A DNA stretch of 6,139 bases, taken from contig JALUYN010000639.1 in the NCBI GenBank assembly GCA_027012915.1, positions 1 to 6,139 on the forward strand, given 5' to 3'. A program made the position numbers and the translations under genes. This DNA comes from Cellvibrionaceae bacterium (GTDB taxonomy: Bacteria > Pseudomonadota > Gammaproteobacteria > Pseudomonadales > Cellvibrionaceae). Below, piece after piece: positions 1 through 5,990 of this stretch. Position 1 is the stretch's first letter. Each line of letters begins with the position of its first letter. The notes beneath the pieces are model-generated. The model saw only the letters and a list, made by a program, of their open reading frames with translations. It was not told the origin of the DNA and did not search any database.

Positions 1-371
1 GATATACACTGCTCGACGTCATGTTGGATCACAGAAACTGGGGCAGTCATGGCACCTTCTACAACCATCTTGTAGCAGCATTACTTAATGCCAGCTGCTC
101 CCCGTGGTCCTATGGCGCAACTGCACAACAAGTCATCGATTTGGCGAACGACTTAAATGATGTGGGGGGAAACATCGACTGGAGAGACGCAAAAGACGTT
201 ATTGTCAGGATGAACCAGGCCGGCAATTGCTTCTTGAATGCTCATGGAGATTGCCAAGGCGATCTGCAGCGAGCGGTTATTGCCCCTGGCGAGGAATATT
301 GTATTCCTGCCTGCCAGCAAGGCTATCGCTACGACACCGAGACTCACCAGTGCGTGCCTGATACACCATAA
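1..371 (+). CDS. C-terminal part of a secreted, cysteine-containing surface protein (5' end outside window)
   Basis: The frame is open to the left edge, so this is treated as the tail of a longer protein. An ATG at 21 exists, but it has no Shine-Dalgarno sequence and would give a protein without a signal peptide, despite six cysteines suited to disulfides. Counting from that ATG, residues 10-24 (HGTFYNHLVAALLNA) followed by a Tyr/Val-rich helix resemble a motif I associate with C-terminal regions of large bacterial surface proteins (form H-x-VAALLNA); this recognition is from memory. The last ~30 residues contain C-x3-C and a final HQC, like a small disulfide-stabilised or EGF-like end. No PEP-CTERM signal (PEP motif, membrane helix, basic tail) is present, so it is not an exosortase substrate by this end. 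Two tandem TAA stops end it. Function unknown; it is probably a separate transcription unit from the operon at 558. Confidence 0.6.
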   Translation, partial: YTLLDVMLDHRNWGSHGTFYNHLVAALLNASCSPWSYGATAQQVIDLANDLNDVGGNIDWRDAKDVIVRMNQAGNCFLNAHGDCQGDLQRAVIAPGEEYCIPACQQGYRYDTETHQCVPDTP

Positions 372-436
372 TAAGACAGCGACACTCCCCGGTTGTTATT
401 GCTTGGCAGCTGGGGAAAGCATCCCAAAGACTGTTG

Positions 437-467
437 TTGACAACTTAGTGGCAGTATACCGTTATTC
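437..467 (+). promoter_or_regulatory. Candidate promoter/operator upstream of the PqqD-kinase operon
   Basis: The 372-557 gap contains no convincing gene. It holds a perfect TTGACA box (437-442) embedded in the palindrome GTTG-A-CAAC (436-444). No good -10 lies at 16-18 bases; TATACC at 455-460 is only 12 bases downstream, so an ordinary sigma-70 promoter is not well supported. The stretch TTAGTGGCAGT (445-455), then ATA and GTTATTC, is closely repeated upstream of the lipoprotein gene at 5991, suggesting a shared regulatory site. This is the only gap of useful size ahead of the 558-5788 gene run, so the operon promoter probably lies in it. Confidence 0.35.
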
Positions 468-557
468 GACTGCAAAGCTCATAGCAAGTCTCGACTCTGC
501 TTCTGTCTATTCGTTAAACTGGCGTTTTGTCTGACAAGGAACCTCTGGGCAAACACC

Positions 558-875
558 ATGACCCCCTCCGATGACACTTTCTGGTGCACCAACCCCAACC
601 ATCCCGTAGCTCTGGCCGAGTGGAATGACAGCCAGCAACATGAGGTTATTGCCTATCACTTAGGCACAGGGGATACCCATTTGATCACAGCTGAAAGCGC
701 CATCATTCTGGAAATACTCCAGAAAGATAACGCCGGAATGAGCGCCAGAGAAATCACAACGCGTTTTCGCGCCTCGCTGAACAATCCCGATCTGGAATTT
801 GACAGCCACGACATCATCGAAACGTTTTTGAAACCGTTTCAACAGCTGGGATTTGTTGAGGCCACCCACTCATGA
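558..875 (+). CDS. PqqD-like peptide chaperone of the HPr-rel-A system
   Basis: A 105-residue protein of the size and pattern of PqqD-type winged-helix proteins. Beta strands around residues 29-43 (EVIAYHLGTGDTHLI) lead into a helix (AESAIILEILQ, 45-55), then a helical part with 'SAREITTRF' and a C-terminal 'FLKPFQQLGFVEA' that fits the final helix and strand of the fold. PqqD-family proteins (RRE domains) bind leader regions of ribosomal peptides and present them to modifying enzymes. Its position directly ahead of an HprK-like kinase and a nucleotidyltransferase matches the set annotated as 'PqqD family protein, HPr-rel-A system'. The substrate is unknown and no precursor peptide is visible nearby. 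The start is ATG 558; an AAGGA at 536-540 is 17 bases away, rather far, and no alternative in-frame start is evident. Its stop overlaps the kinase start (ATGA, 872-875). Confidence 0.8.
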   Translation: MTPSDDTFWCTNPNHPVALAEWNDSQQHEVIAYHLGTGDTHLITAESAIILEILQKDNAGMSAREITTRFRASLNNPDLEFDSHDIIETFLKPFQQLGFVEATHS

Positions 876-1825
876 CCATTCGCTCATCTCACCTCAATGA
901 AATATCGGAGAAACTCAGGGGTGATGGACTCTGTCTTAGGACCGGCCCCTTCTCTGTTCGAGTGCAATCAAACATTCAAAGCGTTGCCGAGTGCATTCAT
1001 CTACTCTACCAGCACCACCCCATGCAGAACCTGGAATTCTGTGACTACCACCTGGCAATAACCCAGCCATCAGGACTGCGGCGCTGGTTCCGACCACAGA
1101 TCAACTTTGAAGTGGATGGAATGATTCCCTTCAAGCCCATGCCCCTAGACCAGGCCTATGCAACGTTTGAATGGGGTTATAACTACTGCATTTCTTCCTA
1201 TGCCCATCAATTTTTGATCATTCACGCTGCTGTTGTTGAAAAGCACGGTTTCGCCATGATTATGCCCGCACAGCCTGGGTCCGGAAAAAGTACACTGACA
1301 GCGGCGCTGGCGAGCAAAGGCTGGCGATTACTGTCCGACGAACTAACGCTAATCCCCATTGAAAACGCAGACACGGTGGTGCCACTGGCACGCCCGATTA
1401 ATTTGAAGAACGCTTCCATCGATGTCATGCGCGAATACGCTCCCGAAGAAGTCTTTGGGCCAACGGTTAGCGATACAGCGAAAGGCACTGTTACCCACAT
1501 GCGCGCCCCTATCTCGAGCATTGACAGGATGAACGAACCCGCCCAGCAGAAACTCATTGTTTTCCCTCAATATCATCGCAACAGCCCTACGCAAATCAAA
1601 CCGCGCAGCAAAGCTCGCGCATTTATGGAAATTGCCGAACAGTCCTTTAACTTCAATATTCACGGAAAAACAGGCTTCGACATACTCAATGCTACGATCA
1701 GCAACTGCGACTGCTACGATTTTAGGTATTCAAACCTGGACGAAGCCATAGAGCTCTTTGATCAACTTATAGAACAGCAACACTACTCAAAGGAATCTGC
1801 GAGACTTGCGGAGAGCTCTACATGA
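872..1825 (+). CDS. HprK-related kinase (HprK-related kinase A type)
   Basis: A 317-residue cytoplasmic protein with a clear P-loop at residues 133-141 (AQPGSGKST) and a Walker B-like stretch ending LLSDE at 153-157, about 15 residues later, the spacing seen in HPr kinase relatives. The first ~110 residues form an unrecognised N-terminal domain. A C-terminal motif HGKTGFD near residues 264-270 looks like a subfamily signature. The EVRGLG-type signature of true HPr kinase/phosphorylase was not seen, nor are PTS genes present, so classical carbon-catabolite HPr phosphorylation is unlikely. Family knowledge: HprK-like kinases phosphorylate Ser on proteins, and relatives phosphorylate lasso peptides. 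Inference: it phosphorylates a substrate bound by the upstream PqqD-like protein. It overlaps both neighbours by 4 bases (ATGA), indicating coupled expression and matched stoichiometry. Confidence 0.85.
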   Translation: MTIRSSHLNEISEKLRGDGLCLRTGPFSVRVQSNIQSVAECIHLLYQHHPMQNLEFCDYHLAITQPSGLRRWFRPQINFEVDGMIPFKPMPLDQAYATFEWGYNYCISSYAHQFLIIHAAVVEKHGFAMIMPAQPGSGKSTLTAALASKGWRLLSDELTLIPIENADTVVPLARPINLKNASIDVMREYAPEEVFGPTVSDTAKGTVTHMRAPISSIDRMNEPAQQKLIVFPQYHRNSPTQIKPRSKARAFMEIAEQSFNFNIHGKTGFDILNATISNCDCYDFRYSNLDEAIELFDQLIEQQHYSKESARLAESST

Positions 1826-2964
1826 AGAACCTGATATCTGAAGTGTTCTCAAATCCTGAGACCATTAATCACTTTCAACTGAACGATTGGGATCTTCTGG
1901 TGCGCCAGGCGAGAAATTCTGACCTTGCAGGGAAGCTGTTTGTACTGCTTCGCGACAACAGTCTATTGTCTGAAACTCCAAAGCAGGCACTCCCTCATCT
2001 AACCTCTGCCCATGTCCACACTCAACGCCATGGCGAGCTGGTTAAATACGAAATACATCAGCTGTACAACGAACTCAGCGAACTGGATACTCCGATTATA
2101 TTGCTTAAGGGAGCCGCCTACGTTGCAGCAAACCTCCCTTCCGCAGAAGGCCGATTCTTCAGCGACATTGACATCATGGTCCACAAGTCTCGAGTAGCTA
2201 TGGCAGAAGACGCCTTGCAACATAAAGGCTGGCGCGGATCAGACGTTGATGACTACGATGAGAAATACTATCGTACCTGGATGCATGAGATACCTCCCAT
2301 GCAGCATAGCAAGCGCGGTACCACTCTAGACTTGCACCATACGATAATTCCAGAAACCGCACGCTATCGCCCGGATGCAAACAAACTCTTCAAGGCCGCG
2401 ATACCTGTAGACGGTTACGAAAACCTCTACACCCTATGTCCTGAAGACATGGTTCTGCATAGCGCGACACATCTTTTTAGCGAAGGGGAGTTTGAACTGA
2501 GCCTTAGGGACCTCATCGATATCGATGCTCTACTGCGGTTGTTTCCCACACAGAATCAGCAGTTTTGGCAACGCCTGATAGGGCGAGCGCGAAACCTGGA
2601 CCTCAAACAGCCACTCCACTATGCACTGCGATACTGTCGTGAGCTACTCAACACCCCAATTCCAGATCAAGCTTATGATGAAGCCCGGAACCAAGCAGCA
2701 ACTGAAGGCCCCTCACAAGCACTGACACACTTCCTATTAGAGAGAGGCCTACGACCCAATCATAGCAGCTGTCATAGCTCTCTTCATGGCCTGTGGCTTT
2801 GGATGCTATACGTTCGCTCTCACTACCTTCGCATGCCTTTTAAACTACTGATTCCACATCTACTCCACAAAGCACTCATTACTCCCTACGAAGAGCACAA
2901 GCGAGATCGAGAGGCTGCTAAGCACCAGGATATTCACACCCTTCTGGCTCTGAGAAATCGATGA
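1822..2964 (+). CDS. Nucleotidyltransferase family protein (NTP_transf_5-like)
   Basis: A 380-residue protein with the hallmarks of the uncharacterised nucleotidyltransferase family NTP_transf_5. These are LLKG at residues 94-97, GRFFSDIDIMV at 110-120 supplying the two metal-binding aspartates (D115, D117), and DLHHTI starting at D170, a likely third catalytic aspartate. All key acidic residues are intact, so it should be active. The C-terminal part (about 321-354) is rich in Trp, Leu and basic residues and may lie on the membrane as an amphipathic helix. The reaction is not known from sequence; relatives beside lasso-peptide kinases are reported, as I recall, to extend a phosphorylated peptide with a sugar. 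Here it would act after the kinase, whose gene overlaps it by 4 bases. It overlaps the VanZ-like gene by the same ATGA arrangement. Confidence 0.82.
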   Translation: MKNLISEVFSNPETINHFQLNDWDLLVRQARNSDLAGKLFVLLRDNSLLSETPKQALPHLTSAHVHTQRHGELVKYEIHQLYNELSELDTPIILLKGAAYVAANLPSAEGRFFSDIDIMVHKSRVAMAEDALQHKGWRGSDVDDYDEKYYRTWMHEIPPMQHSKRGTTLDLHHTIIPETARYRPDANKLFKAAIPVDGYENLYTLCPEDMVLHSATHLFSEGEFELSLRDLIDIDALLRLFPTQNQQFWQRLIGRARNLDLKQPLHYALRYCRELLNTPIPDQAYDEARNQAATEGPSQALTHFLLERGLRPNHSSCHSSLHGLWLWMLYVRSHYLRMPFKLLIPHLLHKALITPYEEHKRDREAAKHQDIHTLLALRNR

Positions 2965-3386
2965 TTGATACAAGAATCTGGGTTCCTTTGAGCTACATGT
3001 TAACCATAATTACGCTATCTTCCGTTCCCGGTAGCCCCTCACCCGAGCAGAACATTCATTTGGAATGGCTTCCTTCAATATTGCAGAACGCCTTGCACGT
3101 GCCCCTCTATGCCTTACTCACATTACTATGGCTCTGGGCCACCCAAAATTACGCAGGTAGCAGCCGAGTAAGAATTGCCAGTATTGCGTGCTTTTGTATT
3201 GGCTTCGCAATTGTCGATGAGCTCTATCAAACCACCATCCCCGGCCGCCATGGTTCAGTATCGGACGTAGGACTCGACACTCTCGGGATATGCGTATGTT
3301 GCTGGCTGCTTCATCGCTTTCCGAACAGCATTCCATTTTTGTCGACGTTCCCTAAGTCTCCGGAGCCAGCTACAATTCAAAGATAA
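2961..3386 (+). CDS. VanZ-like integral membrane protein
   Basis: A 141-residue protein with about four hydrophobic segments (roughly residues 7-22, 42-60, 71-85 and 104-120). It carries the VanZ-like signature: a helix with H-x-P-x-Y (46-50), then DELYQ (86-90) and PGRHGSVSDVGLDTLG (94-109), matching the family pattern DE-x-x-Q...PGR-x-x-x-x-D-x-x-x-(N/D)-x-x-G. The usual Asn before the last Gly is Asp here. The family is named for teicoplanin resistance, but most members are of unknown function and nothing suggests a resistance role. VanZ-like proteins are frequent in exosortase/exopolysaccharide loci, which fits the lipoprotein at 5991. Its start overlaps the nucleotidyltransferase stop by 4 bases, so it belongs to the same operon. 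The last ~20 residues are polar and probably a cytoplasmic tail. Confidence 0.8.
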   Translation: MIDTRIWVPLSYMLTIITLSSVPGSPSPEQNIHLEWLPSILQNALHVPLYALLTLLWLWATQNYAGSSRVRIASIACFCIGFAIVDELYQTTIPGRHGSVSDVGLDTLGICVCCWLLHRFPNSIPFLSTFPKSPEPATIQR

Positions 3387-3407
3387 GGCACAACCTCGGA
3401 CAAAACC

Positions 3408-4250
3408 GTGAATAATAAATCCAAGCCTCTAGTCTCGATAATACTGAGCACCGTTTTCGCACTCGCCGCCCACGGCGCTATAGCAACCTCAGAAGAAGCG
3501 GCTATCGCACTGGCGCAAGCCGTCTACGACCGCCCAAGCGGCGATGATTCTAGCGCCAGAGTACTGATGCTTTTGAAAAAGAAAGGCAAGGTTAAGAAGA
3601 AAAGGCTGCTATACACCTATGGTGTCGACAAGGGCAATTCCGAGCGCTGGACCCTGATGCGTTTTAAGAAGCCAGCCGACGTCGATGGCACAGGCCTGCT
3701 TACCATGGATCATATCGGGGACGACAGCGATCAGTGGCTCTACCTCCCTGCGCTCGACAAAATCCGCCGCATTTCTTCAAAACGCAAAGGCGGACGTTTT
3801 GTCGGTTCTGACTTTTTCTACGAAGACCTGACCGATCGCGAAGTAAACATGGATCACCACAAATTGATCGGCAAGGATAAAGTCGGCGGCGCTGACTGTA
3901 CCCTGCTGGAAAGTACACCCATCGAGAAATCCAACTCCGTTTACACCAAACGCGTCGCCTGCATTCACCCCCGCTTGAAAATTCCACTGCGCATCGACTT
4001 CTATCAGAAAAAAGACAATCCCGTAAAACGTCTTCAGGCGCGCAAGATCAAAAAAGTACAGGGTTATTGGACCATTTTTGAAAGTACTATGTACAACCTC
4101 GAAAAGGGCACGCAAACTCAACTGGTAACAACTGATATCATTTACGATCAAGGCATACCGGACGAACTGTTCAGCCAGCGAGGACTGTCCGACGACAGCC
4201 GGGAAATTCAGTTCCGCCCCAAAAAGAAGAATGGATCCAAGCCCAAATAA
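3408..4250 (+). CDS. LolA-like periplasmic 'outer membrane lipoprotein-sorting' protein
   Basis: A 280-residue secreted protein. The start is GTG (3408): it is the only start that keeps the signal peptide (basic NNKSK, hydrophobic 8-21, likely cleavage after AIA at 24-26), and the first in-frame ATG lies beyond it. CGGA at 3397-3400 gives a weak ribosome site 7 bases upstream. The mature part carries family landmarks: RFKKPADVDGTGLLT, DQWLYLPALDKIRRISS and GGRFVGSDFFYEDL, typical of the LolA-like family annotated as outer membrane lipoprotein-sorting protein. These share the LolA/LolB open-barrel fold and are thought to handle lipids or hydrophobic cargo between membranes; they often accompany RND/MMPL transporters and DUF1302-type barrels. 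It is unusually basic, with Lys clusters near residues 57-66 and at the C-terminus. It follows VanZ by 21 bases and precedes the barrel gene by 20, so it is probably co-transcribed with both. Confidence 0.82.
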   Translation: MNNKSKPLVSIILSTVFALAAHGAIATSEEAAIALAQAVYDRPSGDDSSARVLMLLKKKGKVKKKRLLYTYGVDKGNSERWTLMRFKKPADVDGTGLLTMDHIGDDSDQWLYLPALDKIRRISSKRKGGRFVGSDFFYEDLTDREVNMDHHKLIGKDKVGGADCTLLESTPIEKSNSVYTKRVACIHPRLKIPLRIDFYQKKDNPVKRLQARKIKKVQGYWTIFESTMYNLEKGTQTQLVTTDIIYDQGIPDELFSQRGLSDDSREIQFRPKKKNGSKPK

Positions 4251-4270
4251 AGGCCGAGCAAGGAGCAACC

Positions 4271-5788
4271 ATGAAAAATATACCGATTCTCTCTCATTCC
4301 CTGGCAGCCGCCACGGCATTACTGATCAGCGCAGAGCTTTTGGCCGCAGAAGAGACACTGATCATTGAAGAGGAATCTGAACTACTCCTGATCGAAAACG
4401 GTGCCGACTCGGAAGAACTCTCTCTGGATATAGAAGAAGGCGAAGAGGAAAGTCTGTTACTGGAAGACGCATCTACAGAAGACCAATCACTCGAACAGGA
4501 ATTTGAGTTCGCCGAAGAAGATAGCGTTTCTGAAGACATTGATTCTGAAAACAATGCTTTTGAAAACAACAGTCCCGAAACAGCACTAGAAGACGAGCCC
4601 CTGTTAAAGCTCGACCAACTGTGGGCCGAAACCAACCACTTCGGTGACTCCAATGCCAGCGCCGACAATCAGAGTTACCTGCACGGCAAAGCTTCGCTGA
4701 ACTGGAATCGCGACCAATGGGAAGTAAAAGCCAGTGCACGCTTTGATGCCTATTCTCAAAATGGCGACCAGGATTTCGACGACGCCGGTCTGGACTACGA
4801 CGAAACCTACATTCGCTACCGCACGGCAAACTCCGCCACCACGATTGGCGCACAGAAGATTATCTGGGGGCGTATTGACGAATTCCCACCCACCGATCGT
4901 CTCAGCACTCAGGACCTGAGAAGAGTTGCACTGGACGACCTCGAAGATCGTCGCTTGGCCTCTCCGACAATTCGCTACGAACACTTTTTCGAAGACAGCA
5001 AACTGGATATTGTCGCCTACCCCAGCTTTCGCGAAGCACAACTTCCCGACCGAGACAGCACCTGGTTTCCGGTTAATCGCGATACTGGAGACATTCTCGG
5101 ACTGAAGACCAATGCTGCTCTCGAAGCGGTAGTAAAAACCGCCGCCATTAAAGAAAACGCACCGAATTCCCAGGGCGGCATTGGCGCACGCTTCAGCAGT
5201 CTTGGGCCTATTGGCGACTACGCTGTAACCGTGCAGCGCGGCCGCGCATCGGTACCCTACTTCGCGTTTAATCCAGCCACCAACACGATTGAAGGACGCT
5301 ACCCCAGAAACTGGATGGTCGGCGGCGATATCGCAATGGAAGCACTGGGTGGCACACTTAAATTTGAAGGCAACTGGCTCAGCGACACACCAGTTACACG
5401 CAAAGACGGGCGTTACACCACCGCTGAAAGTGTCAGCTGGGGCGTGGCTCTGGAACTGTTCCCCGGTGATGGCGATGCGCGCTTGAACCTGCAGTTGACG
5501 GGTCAGAACCTGCTAGGCGCTCCGAGCACTATAGATCGCCAGGAAATCTACAGCTTTAACGGTAGCTTTGAGACCCCTTTTGCCGACAACAACTGGCGCG
5601 CCAAAGCTCGCTTCAATATGGGGCTGGATGAAAAGGACATATACCTTAACCCTGAGCTGGCCTATACCGGCCTTGAAGCCCAGGAAATCTATCTGGAACT
5701 GCACTACTTCGACGGCCGCGAGGGCACTGTGGGGGACTTCTACCAAGACAACTCCGTAGCCGCACTGGGGTGGCGTATCGACCTGTAA
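4271..5788 (+). CDS. Outer-membrane beta-barrel protein, DUF1302-like, with acidic N-terminal extension
   Basis: A 505-residue protein with a strong ribosome site AAGGAG (4260-4265) 5 bases before ATG. A signal peptide (about 1-26, ending LLAA before EE) is followed by a low-complexity acidic segment, residues 27-109, with about 35 Asp/Glu and no Lys or Arg, built from loose repeats such as ESELLLIE and EESLLLED. From about residue 114 the sequence alternates in beta-barrel fashion with many Tyr/Trp girdle residues. The stretch GAQKIIWGRIDEFPPTDRLS followed by a conserved Arg/Asp-rich strand resembles DUF1302-type outer-membrane proteins. It ends in WRIDL; the terminal Leu is acceptable but not the classic Phe. 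The family role is uncertain; these barrels often pair with LolA-like proteins and RND/MMPL pumps, and the upstream gene is such a LolA-like partner. The DUF1302 assignment is moderate, the outer-membrane barrel assignment firmer. Confidence 0.72.
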   Translation: MKNIPILSHSLAAATALLISAELLAAEETLIIEEESELLLIENGADSEELSLDIEEGEEESLLLEDASTEDQSLEQEFEFAEEDSVSEDIDSENNAFENNSPETALEDEPLLKLDQLWAETNHFGDSNASADNQSYLHGKASLNWNRDQWEVKASARFDAYSQNGDQDFDDAGLDYDETYIRYRTANSATTIGAQKIIWGRIDEFPPTDRLSTQDLRRVALDDLEDRRLASPTIRYEHFFEDSKLDIVAYPSFREAQLPDRDSTWFPVNRDTGDILGLKTNAALEAVVKTAAIKENAPNSQGGIGARFSSLGPIGDYAVTVQRGRASVPYFAFNPATNTIEGRYPRNWMVGGDIAMEALGGTLKFEGNWLSDTPVTRKDGRYTTAESVSWGVALELFPGDGDARLNLQLTGQNLLGAPSTIDRQEIYSFNGSFETPFADNNWRAKARFNMGLDEKDIYLNPELAYTGLEAQEIYLELHYFDGREGTVGDFYQDNSVAALGWRIDL

Positions 5789-5924
5789 TGTCGTGGGGCT
5801 TCGGTTTTGCCTCAACCCAACCTACGACACCGCCTCTGTAATCAGCTGCATCGTCGGCTATCACTACGTTCTAGCCGACCTACCATTTAGGTTGGGTTGA
5901 GCGGTAGCGAAGCCCAACACCACA
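5789..5924. repeat. MITE/REP-like element with ~36-bp imperfect terminal inverted repeats
   Basis: The left arm (5789-5824) begins on the base after the barrel's stop codon; the right arm is 5888-5924. The inner 14 bases are perfectly complementary (CTCAACCCAACCTA at 5811-5824 with 5888-5901), and GGGCTTCG (5796-5803) pairs with CGAAGCCC (5908-5915). The outer ends TGTCGTG and the complement of CACCACA match at 6 of 7. The core 'TAGGTTGGGTTGAGCG...GCGAAGCCCAAC' is, from memory, a widely dispersed repeat type in proteobacterial intergenic regions. The ~63-base centre contains its own perfect 8-bp hairpin (5853-5860 with 5872-5879, 11-base loop). No transposase is encoded, so if mobile it would be non-autonomous. 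The folded RNA could also end or protect the upstream transcript, but no T-run follows, so it is not called a terminator. Confidence 0.65.
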
Positions 5925-5926
5925 AT

Positions 5927-5959
5927 TTGACTTTAGAGGCAGTCAGTATAAGGTCATTC
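5927..5959 (+). promoter_or_regulatory. Candidate promoter/shared motif upstream of the PrsT-like gene
   Basis: TTGACT (5927-5932) is followed by TTAGAGGCAGT (5933-5943) and AGTATAAGGTCATTC (5945-5959). TATAAG at 5947-5952 is close to a -10 consensus, but the 14-base spacer is short for sigma-70. The same ordered blocks occur at 437-467 upstream of the PqqD-kinase operon, with 10 of 11 and 12 of 15 matches in two blocks and a shift of a few bases between them. It is 32 bases before the lipoprotein start and right after the repeat element, so it is well placed to drive 5991 independently of the upstream operon. Confidence 0.35.
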
Positions 5960-5990
5960 AATCACTAGAGAATCAGGACACGCTCAACAT

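Noticed and set aside
386..416. Possible terminator stem TCCCC/GGGGA after the first gene
   Set aside because: Only 5 base pairs with a 21-base loop and no following T-run; too weak to call.
400..420. Possible sigma-54 promoter (TTGGCA ... GC) upstream of 558
   Set aside because: The distance between the GG and GC elements is 12 bases rather than 10, and the rest of the consensus is missing.
238..534. Open frame of 98 codons overlapping the end of the first gene and the gap before 558
   Set aside because: It mostly overlaps the better-supported frame ending at 371, has no ribosome site and shows no recognisable protein pattern; treated as a chance frame.
2961..3386. Glycopeptide resistance role for the VanZ-like gene
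   Set aside because: No other van genes are present and the family is mostly non-resistance; the context points to an envelope/exosortase locus.
3777..4319. 180-codon minus-strand open frame
   Set aside because: It lies antisense to the LolA-like gene, whose frame has a signal peptide and clear family motifs; this is a shadow of that coding sequence.
4294..4668. Minus-strand frame very rich in serine
   Set aside because: The serine richness is the complement of Glu/Asp codons in the acidic segment of the barrel gene; not an independent gene.
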